A stretch of 64,000 bases of DNA from Siphonodentalium dalli (taxonomy: Eukaryota; Mollusca; Scaphopoda; Gadilida; Siphonodentaliidae). The notes under the pieces are model-generated. The model did not search any database. It saw only the letters and a program-made list of their open reading frames with translations, and was not told the DNA's origin. Position numbers and translations under genes: made by a program. Location: NCBI GenBank assembly GCA_032622095.1, contig CP136066.1, forward strand, positions 100,893,319 through 100,957,318, given 5' to 3'. Positions 23,780-36,672 of this stretch are shown here, piece by piece (the stretch's first letter is position 1; each line of letters starts with the position of its first letter).

Positions 23780-24210
23780 AAAGCTGAAATTTCTAAGTAA
23801 TACTAGATATGAACATGAAGCGATAACATATAACGTAAATGCAATATGGCCACTGGCGACCATTTTTTTCCAATGAAATTCAAAAAACATTTGATAGCTC
23901 TCATCTAGTAGATCAATATCAAGATAAATATGAAGTTTGGTGATGATGGGATGAGTGAAGTGGACTGTAGGCTGTGCTAAAGGGTTTACTAATGCAAATA
24001 GTAACATCCAGAATAGCTGTCAGTGACATGTTTTTTAACGAAATTCAGAAAAACTACAATACTCCCATCTTGTGGTTATCCCGAAGATCCATATGAAGTT
24101 TAGTAACGATTGGACAAGTAGGGTGTACCAAATTATTATGGAAAGAGTAAAATCGCAGATGGCTATTGGCGGCCATGTTTTTCATCAAAACTCGGAAAAC
24201 GTTGATGGCT
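23780..24210 (+). repeat. Diverged copies of the ~155-bp repeat family
   Basis: Two to three degraded units of the family at 1462-2615: ATGGCCACTGGCGACCAT at about 23846, the weaker middle unit near 24015, and ATGGCTATTGGCGGCCATG near 24158, each followed by the 'CTCATCTAGTAG' / 'ATATGAAGTTTGGTGA' words. Confidence 0.65.
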
Positions 24211-24740
24211 ATATAACATTATAAAGAGATCCAGTAATTACTCCATTTAATGGCTCTTTGATTAACACATGTGTAACACATGCAGATCAATAGCTCAACT
24301 GACCATGCACAGTGACCTACATGTAGTTTATCTCAAAAGCTGCTGACAACTCTGTGTCATAATAATAATGATACGGTTGGTACCTATTTGTTGCAAAACA
24401 AATCCTTCTCAAGTTTGATGGATCTTTTTCAAGTAGTTCACTGTTGTTACACAAGGCATATATATGGTTGCTGACTAGTGTTGAAACAATTATTTGACTA
24501 ATCGACGTCGACTCGATTATTAAACAAGTCGACGCTGAAATCCGCCAGTCGATTAATCTAAGCAAATCGGCAACATGGCCTGCAGATCGCCATTTATAAA
24601 CAACATATAGGTGCAAAGATCAATTAAAAAGATCAACAACCTTCCACAAACAGGTACCAATCATACTATTGTTATTCAGAGATACAGTTATTACTGTCGT
24701 TACATAGGCATAGGCATAGACCCGGAACGTTTTTTTTCTA
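24211..24740. other. Spacer with a short ATCGACT-rich patch
   Basis: No gene is recognised. At about 24490-24570 the sequence repeats GACTAATCGA and AAGTCGACG words on both strands, a pattern seen in the ends of some hAT-like elements, but I could not find a matching partner end. Confidence 0.35.
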
Positions 24741-24744
24741 ACAA

Positions 24745-25055
24745 AACTTCTAGCACCAGTCACCGGTTCAGCAGTTCCGGATTTTGTTCGTCATTGCGTA
24801 TTTTTATTTTTATTTTTAAATTTAAACATTTTACCTTCTCTGCTCTTTATTCACATATATTAAATGTATTCATCGAGTCTACATTTTTTCAAAGGAAATT
24901 CTAGCACCGGTCACTTCTTCAGCAGTTCCGGATTTTGTTTGTCTATTATTTGTCTTCATGTATTTTTGGAAATCCCTATTTCTTAAAAGCATGTTTCCTT
25001 CTCAGTTCTTTATTAACATAGATTAAATGCATTCATCGAGCCTATTATGTTCACT
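24745..25055 (+). repeat. Tandem duplication, ~152-bp unit, two copies
   Basis: The phrases TTCTAGCACCRGTCAC and CAGCAGTTCCGGATTTTG begin units at about 24747 and 24899. Both are followed by TTTATT-rich sequence and by AAATGYATTCATCGAG. The two units are diverged. Confidence 0.6.
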
Positions 25056-25830
25056 TTTGACTGGATTTCTTGTGAAAAATACTATTAACTTGGCATTAAA
25101 TCCGACTGTTTTTTTCCCCGACAAGAAAAGATTCTTCAAACATCTCAATAAATAATAATTATTATACAAAAAATAGTACCCGGTGTATCGTAATTGGTAT
25201 CAGAACTTTACACACATGGGAGCAGCAGCACTTTCTCAAATAAGGACTACAGATTTGTTTATTTAGACTTTTGATTAAAGGATTGCTATCCTGATGAATA
25301 CAACAAAACACTATCGGAAAGCCAGCCCTATTATGATCAAATGATCCAAGTCCCATAACAATCGCGTAATAAACAAATAATACCCCCACCGGTTGTCGAC
25401 TATCTCCATCGCAAATCCTCATGTCACGTCAAATGAGTAGACTAATTAAAAACACGGAATCGGAGTCCGAGTTAATTTTGTCTACCTATATGACGTCAGC
25501 TGACTGGCGATGTAAAATGCGGAATCGACATGAACGTGTGAGTGTAATGGAATTACTGCCGGGCATGTCAATAACATTGTGTATATGTGGTGAATTGTCA
25601 CCGCCAGGTGAGTTATCTTCACTTGTGATTTGTCATACAAGTTTTTTTGTTTTGACAAAAATATAGAAGGCCAGTTGAGAGGGGTAGATAACACTGTCAT
25701 GTCAAAAATAAAGCTTTAAAAAAACCACGAACTGACATGTGATCTTTATTCGGATCCGTGTTCACGATGTTGTTTTAATTTTTCATATATATGCTCCGAG
25801 TGTCCCGTATATTCACCATAATTTTTCGTT
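25056..25830. other. Spacer, no gene seen
   Basis: Short open frames on both strands, none with a recognisable domain. Composition is like the surroundings. Confidence 0.4.
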
Positions 25831-26290
25831 CAAATAAAGAGCGTTTAATTTTACGAGTCAGGCACGGTTACGAATACATAAAATTGCAGTTAAAGTGGGG
25901 AGTATATTTATGAATAATTTAGTAATTATTCATGATGACAACTATTCCACAACTCACCACCTTCCTTCACCATGACTCAATAAACAGTGTTCCATGTTAA
26001 GCGTATTCTTGATATTGTGCGAATATAAAGCGTTTAATAAACCAGAAATTGCTATGACTTTGATGGGTATATAAAGCAAATATATATACATATATATACA
26101 TATTGTGTACATTTAGCTATGGGTATTAAAGTAATTAGTAAATATTCACGATGAAAACTATTCTAAGTCGAGTCCCCACTTTCCTCTACCATGACTAAAT
26201 AAAGAGCGCTCACCGTTAAACATATTCCAGATATATATGTAGATCAAATAAAGAGCGTTTGTATATGTGATTACTTATTAAACCGGATTG
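25831..26290 (+). repeat. Degenerate repeat block carrying AATAAAGAGCGTTT words
   Basis: Two diverged units of about 370 bp share the order AATAAAGAGCGTTT, 'GTAATTATTCATGATGA' / 'GTAATTAGTAAATATTC', 'CACCATGACTCAATAAA' / 'TACCATGACTAAATAAA'. AATAAAGAGCG is present at 25833, 26198 and 26247, and a weaker ATAAAGCGTTTAAT at about 26026. Confidence 0.55.
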
Positions 26291-26420
26291 GTATAACTCC
26301 TTCAAAAAGTGTTATATATAATTGGATGTTCAAATGAACCACGACCAACGTTTATATCTTTTATAATGCTATTTTTATGAGTAACTGACACAACGAGGTT
26401 GATAATATATGCCCAATGCC

Positions 26421-26428
26421 ATATATAC
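26421..26428 (+). repeat. 8-bp target site duplication (ATATATAC)
   Basis: ATATATAC at 26421-26428 and 29425-29432 flanks the hAT element. Confidence 0.9.
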
Positions 26429-26439
26429 CAGGGTTGGGG

Positions 26440-26600
26440 CGATTACATGCCAATGTAATCGATTACGATTACAATTACTTTTGATTTACATGATTACGAT
26501 TACGATTACTGATTACATTTTTTCCAATGTAATCGATTACGATTACAATTACTTTAGTAAATGTAATCGATTACTTTTCGATTACATTTGATTACAATTG
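26440..26600. repeat. Left subterminal GATTAC array of the hAT element
   Basis: Dense, partly palindromic GTAATCGATTAC and GATTACGATTAC words. The open frame through this region is low complexity and not a gene. Confidence 0.8.
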
Positions 26601-27020
26601 TTAGTTTCAACCATTTTGATCGCATAGAAATAAATAATGAAATAATTCAAATTAAATTATCAAATTTGATTGAATAAGGACATCACTGCATAACATGGAA
26701 ACAAGAAACGACTGAAACAAACATATAAACTTTTTTACATTTACATGTATTGGAAAGGTTTCATCATGAATTTATGCACCAATTTATTGGGAATACATTA
26801 TGTTTTATGTGTATTTATTTATGTAAATATATTTTAATATATTTTAAATTTTCTTACATGCATTAAAACTAACATATACTATTTATGAAAATATCACCAG
26901 AAACAATTATAAATTATTTGCATGTTCTGTTACATTCAATACCCAACACAATGAAGATAACACTAAGATTTATTTGATGATCATCCATTGTTAATCCTAA
27001 TGAGGATTAAATGAGGCTTA

Positions 27021-28876
27021 GGGTGGATACACACATGCATGTAATCTCTGTAAATATCGTGTATTTGGAGTTTTACATGGATCATACACACCGTGTAATA
27101 TGTGTCCGCTGACAACCCAATCATTGCGACTGTGTTTGACCACAGTGAGTTAAACTCTGAACCGCTGAAGAGCCGTTGACTGGGACAAAGTCGTCAGGCC
27201 GCATAAAATAATTATTCGCGCGATAACTCAAATGGTCGACGTTCTGTTTATATCATTGTCAGTCTTCTATTGATGTTAATACCAGTGATGGTCTCTTCCC
27301 CAACGCATGGGGCTATGACCCCCAACATGCACGGGAGCTATATTATCCCAGAAGCTACCGAATTCACCATTGCATATTTCCTCGACGGGGGGTGTGCATG
27401 CAGCACCCTGAGTCCTGACAACCGGCTTTATAAATATCGTAGTCATGTCTGTCGTGTCTGTTTTCTACGAGTGATTAATCTAATATGCAGCAATTTATGC
27501 TATTCATATAATTATTAAAGGCACGTGAGGCCTTAGTTGTCGAAAATATTCATATTTGTTCTAATCACCATAAACAGAAAAACATTAAAACGCATACAGT
27601 TTCGTTCATATATACCATGACCATCACGTAAACAGCATGTTATCATAAAGACCTACTATATTTTACCTAAGCAAGAGCCTGATTGTGTTACAGAAGACAG
27701 CACAATGCTACTGGCTAATCACACACAAATGGCATAAACGCTCTTTATTAGTTCCATATCAGGTATTCACCAACAAAGAACGCTCTTTATGTTTACCATC
27801 ATAATATAAACAAACACCAGAAAAGTTACTTTTTATGCTTTTGTTTACATAACAATGGTCAAACATTTGACAATAACATACTGCTTATGCAATATTTCTT
27901 ATTTGTATACGGACAAAGTTTGTCTACATTTTAATGTTCTTTCTGTTTGTGGCTGTTTTTGACGGGTGGAAATATTTTCACAGGATACCCACCGCCAAGG
28001 CCAACCGTACCTTTAACATATTATACAGCTTTAAATTTGAATGCACGGTGTTGCTGTTTGTCTTCATTCGGCGAAAGGGTTGCCTAGCTACGAGTTCCCA
28101 ACTACGTCACATTTCCTCTCTTGTGTTATACAGTTATACATGTATACGCAAAATTTACAACTATGGAATATTTAAGTAAAACATTATATTGTAATTCTTG
28201 CCCAGATAATCGCGGCTGATACATTGAATTAACTCCCTTAGTTATTGGAAGCTTTCGAGAACCAGCCCCTCCCCTAATCATGGATTATGGTCGAAAATGT
28301 TATAATTCAAGCTTGTGACAGTTAGGAGCTTGTTCAACCTTTGGCTTGAGAAACATATATATAAATGGGGGGGGGTGTCACTCTTTTTAATTTCAACGCT
28401 GTACCTGCATTATTTTTTGGCGCTATAATGAATATTTGCAATCCCAATTGAATTAATGTTATCACATGAGCTCGCTCTCAAATTATCAGAGAAATCTCAA
28501 CAAGCCGGTATCATCATATAAAAGAATTCTGCATATTTTATTTTTGTTTTGGATAACCCTGTTTCCAAGAAATGACAGAAACAAATCAAGTATAAAATCG
28601 ACCGCCTCTAATCCACTTTTCGAAATGAATTATAACTCGTGAAAAATAGCAATATATATCAGACAAGAATTACCCATTTCGGCATCCATGGAAGAAGACA
28701 TGTTTACGATTGGCCTGAAATTTCTTGATGGCAGTTTGTTTGATAATGGCTTATAACTACTCACTGGTGAAATTGACATCTCGCGCGCAGGTGATTAATT
28801 TTGTCAATTATTGGCGTGGCCATGTAAAATACATGTATTTTACATACAGACATTACATGCATGTGTGTATCCACCC
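27021..28876. mobile_element. Harbinger-like element nested in the hAT
   Basis: The left end reads GGGTGGATACACACATGCAT and the right end is its complement (28857-28876); similarity between the ends continues for about 30 bp. TTA is duplicated outside (27018-27020 and 28877-28879), which fits the 3-bp TWA target duplication of PIF/Harbinger. No transposase is seen. It contains the second TTAA MITE. Confidence 0.8.
27519..28012. mobile_element. TTAA-flanked MITE, copy 2 (494 bp)
   Basis: Second copy of the element at 21543-22036, the same length and orientation, with TTAA at 27515-27518 and 28013-28016. Small base differences separate the two. It is the innermost, hence latest, of three nested insertions. 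Confidence 0.88.
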
Positions 28877-29239
28877 TTAACTCCATGAGTGCAGTAAATG
28901 ACAAACCAGCTAATTAGGTCTACCGATGTACATCACACCTGCTTTGTTCAATTAATTAGCCCTATTGCATACCAGTGTGACTCTACAGCCATTGTCTGCA
29001 GCAATCCCAATTCAATTTAATCATAATTGAAGTTGGCTAGCCTATTTATTCATATTAGAACATTTCATTGTCTGTATCACAAGTTTATTGCCATTCATGT
29101 TGTATTCCACAGCTGTGTGTTGCTATCTGTGTCCACTGCCAGACTATACATACACACTACCACTAACATAACACATGACATAATTGTACTAACTTTCTAA
29201 TATGTTGTTTGTATCTTTGCAAACTCCATATGGATATTT

Positions 29240-29420
29240 TAGTAAAAGTAATCAAAAAGTAATCAAAATGTAATCATGATTACAGGTACATTTTAAAGTA
29301 ATCGATTACGATTACGATTACTTGTAATCAAGAAATGTCATGATTACTGATTACAGACGATTACTCCAAATTTTGTAATCGATTACTTTGATTACGATTA
29401 CTGATTACGATTACCCCAAC
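29240..29420. repeat. Right subterminal GATTAC array of the hAT element
   Basis: Mirror of 26440-26600, with many GTAATC and GATTAC words ending at the CCCCAACCCTG terminus. Confidence 0.8.
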
Positions 29421-29432
29421 CCTGATATATAC

Positions 29433-30525
29433 ATAGGTAAACTGGCAAACAGCACAAGTCAGTGACAAATTTGGTATAAATTCAAATATGTATGAGAAGT
29501 CGAAAATCGTAGAATCTTATGGCTGTCATTTTGTTTTGGTAGTAACGGGAATTCCCCTAATCGCTACGTCATTGTCTCGTGTTATATCATGTGACGACAC
29601 CGACCGCTGACCATGCAACTTAAATCATGACTTCGTCTTCAACATAAGATCTTCGGCATTCTTCGGAATTGTTTTTTGTTTCATTATAAAAACCAAATAG
29701 CGATCAAACAAAAGATTATTTGGACAAATTGGACATTTTAATTATATAATATATGTATATTGAAAGAAAACACTAGTTAACAAATTTTCAGAATAATATT
29801 CCTTTAAGAGATTGGTATTGGCGGTAAGCACTAATTGCCCCCCACAGACGCTGCATGATTTAAATCGCAGGTGGAGAAAAACCACAGATGGAGGACCCAC
29901 TGCACATGCTCACGATTTGACTGCAGGCATATTCGTAGCGATCAAGAAAAGTTTGATTTTTACCAGGAAAATCGTGGCATGTCCTTGGCAATGCACACAA
30001 ACAACAAATTCAACCCATTGGACTTCTTCAAAGGAGTAACTTTTAACTGAGTTGTGGCAGGAAATGAGTACATGTTATGTCCTCTTGCTACGCCGACGAA
30101 GAGAAGAGGGCCGCCACAATTTTCGACATTGCAAAAGCGGTGCAGTTGATAGACAGATTCAAAATAAAAAAAGGTTTTGACTTGAAGTTCAAATAAAAAT
30201 AGCACTAGTATTTAGTTTAGAAACTGAGATACATGCCATACCTGTCTATATATTACAATACAATGAATGTAAATGTAATAACCCTTAGCTTTGTTTTCAC
30301 ACTAGAGACCTATACAAAACTTCAACTAGTATAATGGCTTTGTTTACAATGCAGCATATGCAGGCTTGCCACTTTATTTTTTCACCTTGCCAGCAGCCAG
30401 GTTAGTTACCGCAGCGGTGCCTGGTGGTATCCAATTCCGTAAAACAGTTGAATTTCGTACTCACGTTAGGCCGAATAAAACAATATTTGTGGTTTGGGTT
30501 TCCCAATCGACCCTATTTTAAAACC
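29433..30525. other. Spacer, no gene seen
   Basis: AT-rich sequence with short frames only. Nothing recognised. Confidence 0.4.
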
Positions 30526-30532
30526 CCTACCC

Positions 30533-32018
30533 CAGGGGGGGGTCGGAAAAAAATTCCAGGCACGTATGATCATTTAAATTTTTTCCGGCCACGGGGGACC
30601 CACCCACCCAATTTCTTCCGTTTCCGGCCTTTTTTTCCAGGCAATTTTTGACACCCACCCTTTTTTTTCCGTTTCAGGAAGTTTTTTCCGGTCAGTTTTG
30701 GACACCCACCCCCCTTAAATTTGAGAAAAATTATCAATTGAGCAACCAAATAGCTGATTATCCTGCATTATCATAATTTATTGCGCGATATTTGAATAGA
30801 ACAGTGCATAATGAGATAACTAAACTATTTGAATTTATCATATAATTGTCATTAATCAAGAAATGTGTCAACATAATCACATATCTAGGGATATATAGGC
30901 AGAGTGCCAAGGTTTTTATTAACATTCATTTTCATAATATATAGTCACATGATCTAGTCACATAATCACATTTGAGTATTCTACAGAATACATGGTATAT
31001 ACCGGTACAACAAATTTCAGATTATTTGATATTTTGATATTTGCTATGTGATATACAGTAATGCCCTAATTAATCGACTCCATAACCACAGCAGAATAAT
31101 GGGTAATTTAATTTTAATTTCTGACTAAATCCTGAAAAATTACCCATTATTCTGCTGTGGTTATGGAGTCGTTTAATTAGGGCATTACTGTATTGCTGGA
31201 ATCAAATTGTTTATCAAAACATGTGGAAATACAACTGTTCATCCCAGTTCATCCCAGTTTGAAGAATAATGCTAATACGAAACATAACCATGATATAAAT
31301 GCCTGACTCTTCTTGGGGCATCTCAGAAACCAGAACTGAGGAAACATGTTATAGCGTGTAATGGCAGGCTGGTAGCCACTGCCTGAAGTAATAGGCTTCG
31401 TAATAATTGGGAATAATATGGATGGATAGCCCAATTTCACTTCTTTTTTGCTCACGATATCAGTGACGATAAAATCTTCGTTACTGTGATTAACAGTACA
31501 AGCTGATCCACATTAACATGGAAAACAATGTGAAATTGTTCAAGCTGGCCCGGCTGGCCTTCAATTTATTTGTTAAGATTTTATGTTTTACATTGTCTAT
31601 TTTATTCCATTATTTATTATATCTTTATTTCCATGTCACATATGGTCAAGTGTGCTTTCATTTTATTGCTTATTTTCAGCTGAGTTCTGCATAGTTATTC
31701 TTATTTTGTTGTATCAGTAGATGGAATCCTGATTAAATTTAATTTTTCCAATAGCGCAGTGTCTAGTTCTATCAAGTTGAATTTGGGTTATTGTTGGCCA
31801 TTGTGCAACTGATCCAACTTCTGATAACCTCTATATGTAGTATAGCATTAGTATTAACTATATATGACCTGTTTCTGTTCAAAACACATCAAAATAAGAC
31901 TCAATAGCAGGAATGGAAAAAAAACTTGGCATATGGAAAAAACTTTTTTTTGGACCCAAGAGACACACACCAACACCCATCATACGTGCCTGGAAATTTT
32001 TTCCGACCCCCCCCCCTG
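30533..32018. mobile_element. Second hAT-like non-autonomous element (1486 bp)
   Basis: The left end is CAG followed by a G-run and TCGGAAAAAA; the right end is the complement, with similarity extending inward for about 40 bp through AATTCCAGGCACGTATGAT. CCTACCC flanks both sides (30526-30532 and 32019-32025), a 7-base match consistent with a slightly decayed 8-bp hAT duplication. The left interior repeats TTTTTTCCGG and GGACACCCACCC several times. It has no transposase and contains a mariner-type MITE. Confidence 0.78.
31056..31190. mobile_element. Mariner-type foldback MITE (135 bp)
   Basis: The element is almost entirely two inverted arms of about 54 bp starting CAGTAATGCCCTAATTAA, with a ~25-bp loop, and is flanked by TA on both sides. 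TA duplication and CAGT ends are the Tc1/mariner signature. Confidence 0.88.
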
Positions 32019-32025
32019 CCTACCC

Positions 32026-33580
32026 TAAAGGTTTTTTTCATGGTTTTTAAGAAAATCTATTTAATTTTTTCTACGAAAATTTCATCAATCAATCAATCAG
32101 TTTGTTGCAAAGCTATGATTGAACACAGAACATGCAAATATATATACATATATGTACAATGAAACACAAAAAACGCATTTAAAGGGATGTGAAACACTCC
32201 GGTATGGTGATAAAAATAGACATGGAGAATAATCTTGTTCAAAGTAGTTACTTTTACAAATATTATTTCTAAATTGACAGCACACACCATCATTCTTATA
32301 TATTAATTAAATGCAGTGACTGCCGGTGGCGAAATCGTTTTCGTTAGTTTATCGCTGATAGAAATAAATATTTACAATTTAGCGTAGTTCAGACAATGTT
32401 TTCTATGGAGTGGTACGGTCGATTTGCTTCAGATTTTCGGCGATGTTAGTATAATGCTACATTCCTCCAATTGGCGTAGCACATGAATACTAACATATCA
32501 GTTCCACGTACCCGAACAAGTACATAATATGTCTTTAAGCATCTCAGAATAGGTTGATTTCTAAGTAAAGTTTTTATTGAGTGATAATAAAAATTTATAC
32601 AAATATAATCAAAACTAGTTTTATGAATATGTGAAAATTTCAAAATTAAAAAAATTAAATTTCAAGCCTACCTTTCAATTTCAAGCCTTTTTTTCGGCTT
32701 GTAACCCAAAGCAGACATACAGTTTTCTTTGGCCTTACCAGGTCAAGGCCGTCAAGCACATCGTGAATTCAACTATTATAGTTATATTTAACTAGAATAG
32801 TTGAATATGAGTATTGCCGTTTTGTGCATTTGATAAAAGAGGGATAATCCAAAATCATACTAGTATTTCACAAAAGTATTTGTGAAATCAGTGCTTCACT
32901 AATTTGGTATCATGTCTATTACGGTACATAATAACATGGCTCGATCCATGATATGAATTAATCATGATAGCACATGATCGACAATTAACATTCAATTTGT
33001 CTAAATATTGTAATGAGGTCTGAGGAAATGACTGAGTTGCATGTTCAATGCCATTTAGAACGGCATACTTGTGGCATTATTAAAGGAAATAATAAGCTGG
33101 TGCAAAAAGGTCCACAACAAATTGTGTACATGTATGCATGTACCGGTAGGCTATTAATTGGTAGTTCAGTCATGAACGTAGTGCGTACCCTTGCTGCAGT
33201 AATCTGCAATTTCAAGCGGTCATGTTGACCTAATTCAATTTCATTTGCTGCAATATTAGGCCTACTAAGTGAATGTTCAGACGACCATGATTCAATCGTA
33301 AGTAAAGAGATCGGGCCCGACAAAATCGTGGATAGTTTGTTCACACAATTGTGATGTTGTTGTGCATGATGATATCGTAGGTTGTTCGTAAGCATGTGAT
33401 TGACTTCCTACAATCTTTCCAGCTACGATCCTCACGTACACGACTGCAATTATGATGCAATTGGAGGTACCCAAAAGATACGCCACGATTTTGAATCTAA
33501 AATCAAACAGTGCTTGATATTATTTTTTGATTATATTGATGTGAGCATACGCAGATTACGCAGTTCAACTATCGGTATTC
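32026..33580. other. Spacer with fragments of an unresolved repeat
   Basis: No gene is recognised. The part 33160-33305 shares two blocks with 34745-34985: one direct (GTTCAGTNATGAACGTAGTG) and one inverted (ATTCAATCGTAAG region), so an older element probably spans 32760-35000. Confidence 0.4.
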
Positions 33581-34734
33581 CAGAGATGGGCGGTATAGAA
33601 ATTTCAATCTCGGTATAAAGTATCGGTAAATTTTCGTTCATTCACCTCGGTAACGGTACAGTAATCGGTATTGGCTCTTAATTATAAGACCAGATTAGAG
33701 ATTCCTGGTAAATTGTGGTAATCCAAGTTTATTTAATACTGTCAGTATATGCCCACCGTCCTGCACTGTCCATGGATTTACTACATTCGTGACTGCAGCT
33801 AAATTACGCAACAAATGATTTACACAATTAAGTGATATTCACACATCTCTTTGATGATTTACACGCACGCTGTCGCACAGCTTTTGAAAAGAATGAGAGA
33901 ACGCATCAATGCATGACTGCAATATATATACGTGTCAATTTCGTCACATTACATTTTCGTGAATGAATAAAATTGTTAGTAGTAATCAGTGACTACAATT
34001 CACAATTCGCAATAAATAATCCCAACGGCGACATAAATATGCTGTGGCAAACACAGCATTATGAATTTTAGTAAAACACGTTGTATAAAAGAATTCTTAA
34101 ATCATTTGATGGATCTCTTCTACATGTATTCCTCTTTAGAAAGTGAAAGTAGATTACAGGGAAATTCAGACGGGTCCCGTACTCCCATCCGTGGATTATT
34201 CAGGACATTTGGCACGTGCGACACGTGGACTTTGTACCAATCAACATTATTTGCTACATCATATAACTGACTATTGCATTAATATTTTTAACATGATTAC
34301 TTATTGTCACTTTCTCTGCGAGATTCCCTGTCATGCTTGATCAAATTAGGACCATGAGGCCACTGCTCTATCTTTAACTATTCAAAAGCCATGTGGAATA
34401 GACTTGGTCACTTGAACATATTTAGGTTCGTAAATCTTCGTTGGTGAAAATCGCTTACTCCAGTTAAAAGTTGAGCAATTGCATGATAACGATGATGATC
34501 AATTAATAGAAAAGTAACGACATAGCATGCTATAAATATATCCTACCAATTGGGGAAAGTTTACTGATAAACTTTACTCAATAGAAAGACACACAAGTTG
34601 GCAACACATGAAATTGCATGATGAATAATTTGAGTACCGAAAATTTGATATTTTTAGTTTGGATTCGGTACGGTGAATCAGTATTATGCTGATACCGACA
34701 CCGCACGGTAAATACAGTGTATCGCCGATCTCTA
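33581..34734. mobile_element. Degraded hAT-like element (about 1154 bp)
   Basis: The left end CAGAGATGGGCGGTATAG and the right end, read on the other strand TAGAGATCGGCGATACAC, are similar inverted termini. Flanking octamers CGGTATTC and CGGTACAC agree in the first five bases, as expected for an old 8-bp duplication. CGGTA words are frequent near both ends. No transposase is seen. Confidence 0.5.
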
Positions 34735-35230
34735 CGGTACACCTTCCACTTACGATTGAATCATGATCGTCTGAACGTTCACTAAGACTGAAATTTAAGT
34801 TTAACTGTGCATTGGGATGTGCGATCCCGGTTTCCTTCAACACCGTGACAGGAAAAATATGAATTTAGCACTGTCAAATTCAAATATAATAGTTGAATAT
34901 AACTACAATAGTAGTTCAGTAATGAACGTAGTGCGTATACCCTTGTGGAACTTGGGAGCAGCAATCTGCGAAAGCGGTAATTTTGCCGTTGACCTAAATT
35001 GATTGAGGCTACAACAAAGTCAAGTCGAATTCAAGATGTGAATACCTGGTTACTGCAGCGATTATGGCCGGGTAATCTACATTCACATTGGTGTTTGTTT
35101 TTCTTGAAAGACTTCTCTCCAAAGTTATAGAAATCCTCCTTACACACTGTCCAGTGCAATGGATATAAACCATGTTAGACATTAAACCGAAAGAAATTAA
35201 TTGTTGTCGTTGCGAATAAACGGTTGGCGA

Positions 35231-35527
35231 TTATCGCAATACAATAGGGGAACACTCCGACGTTCGTACTCAGATATCACCATTTTTTGTACCTAGCTTG
35301 CCTGTCCTCGGTTTCACGGGACATTGGCTAATTTGATTCTATTTGTCGTTATATATATTGATCACCTCATTTATTATTCCTTTCCATCAAAATAAAATAA
35401 AACAAGCGAAGATGATATGTTTGAAATGTCATAAGCATAAAACTGGCGATAAGTTGTTATCAGAGTACGTTATACTTGTGATAGTTACGTTACGCACACG
35501 GTGTTCCCCTATCGTAATGCGATAATG
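35231..35527. mobile_element. Small MITE (about 295 bp)
   Basis: Inverted ends of about 26 bp: ATTATCGCAATACAATAGGG... at the left and its near-complement at the right, both running into GGAACAC. The interior is AT-rich and non-coding. The target duplication is unclear. Confidence 0.6.
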
Positions 35528-36672
35528 ACACCTGTCAATAGGTGGCGCCCCAATCGTGTGGAAACTTCATTAATTTGCAGCAGGTATTCGTTTGTGATAA
35601 CAATTGCGTAGTTTAATTTGGAAAGTTCCCCAATAAATAGCGTAAATATCGCGACTGTATTTGACAGAAAAGGCCACTGTTATTGATTATCATGTTGCTA
35701 TACATTAAAAAACGACAAATGCACATGCCCGTTCAATCGTAGTAGTCTATTTTGCCCATTTTAAACGACATCCGTAAATACGTAATAACGCTAACCTACT
35801 GCAAATGTTTTACATGACACCTGTCAATATATTTGGGCTGAATTCATCTGATGTGGTATGCTTCCTCGAAATAAACAACAAAACCATCGTTACTTCGAAA
35901 TGTATTTTGGGCTAACATTTACACAAATCCTCCACAGTTTTTAGGCCGGCACACACAGCAGTCAAATTCCCATAGTAATTACACACCCTTTTGGATGAAA
36001 TGAGTCCACATAATCTATATCCGTGACATGTGGACGCACCAACAGTGCACCGCTTTATCAGCTATTCATAAACGCAGCCTAAGTAATAACCCGATCTCTC
36101 GACTGCCACATGCATGGTGTCGGCATTGTATTGGCTGTCATCCAAAATAGCAGAACTAGATATATATATATATATATAGTAGCTATATATATTTATTGAA
36201 GTTCGATCAGGAGTGTATGGCAGTGAAAGAGTTAATGACACAGTCCAGTTTGTTATGGTTTAATTGGATCAAGTCCATGTATGCTAAGCGCGTGCGAGTC
36301 TTTTCGCACGGCTGATTTCGTATCGACTTAAGAAGCTTGTCACCTGGAACAAGCTTCACTCTACTTCGGATTTTGTAGTTTATACCCCCCCCCCCCCCCC
36401 CACCCACATCTACACATATCTACACATCCCGATTTGCATTAAACTTCATATATTTCGTACCATACATTCTTTGTCGTTATTCCATAACTAATTTATGTTC
36501 GGTCGAGCCCGGCGAGTTAGAACATAAATGGTATCTCTGTCAGAACTGTTTGCTATAGATAGCGCGGATTGATAGTAGCTGTTTTCTCCGACCTGCATTG
36601 CTGTGTGTTATTAGAATGAACGCAGATGACACACATATTTAGAGTGCAGACGACACAAACATTCTGACAGAC
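35528..36672. other. Upstream region of the P450 exon
   Basis: No gene is seen. It contains a (TA)n run near 36159-36178 and a C-run of about 18 bases at 36385-36402. The P450 promoter should lie in or near this region, but I could not assign a TATA box or start site. Confidence 0.4.

Larger units (their letters stand above)
26429..29424. mobile_element. Non-autonomous hAT element (2996 bp) with nested insertions
   Basis: The termini are CAGGGTTGGGG and its complement, the standard hAT form, with a perfect 8-bp duplication. Both subterminal regions (26440-26600 and 29240-29420) are packed with GTAATCGATTAC and GATTACGATTAC words on both strands, which are likely transposase binding sites by analogy with Ac/Ds subterminal repeats. 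There is no transposase frame. About 1.86 kb of the interior is a later Harbinger-like insertion. Confidence 0.92.

Noticed and set aside
24317-24616. 99-codon minus-strand frame as a gene
   Set aside because: No domain or start context is recognised and the flanks are repeat-like; length alone is not evidence.
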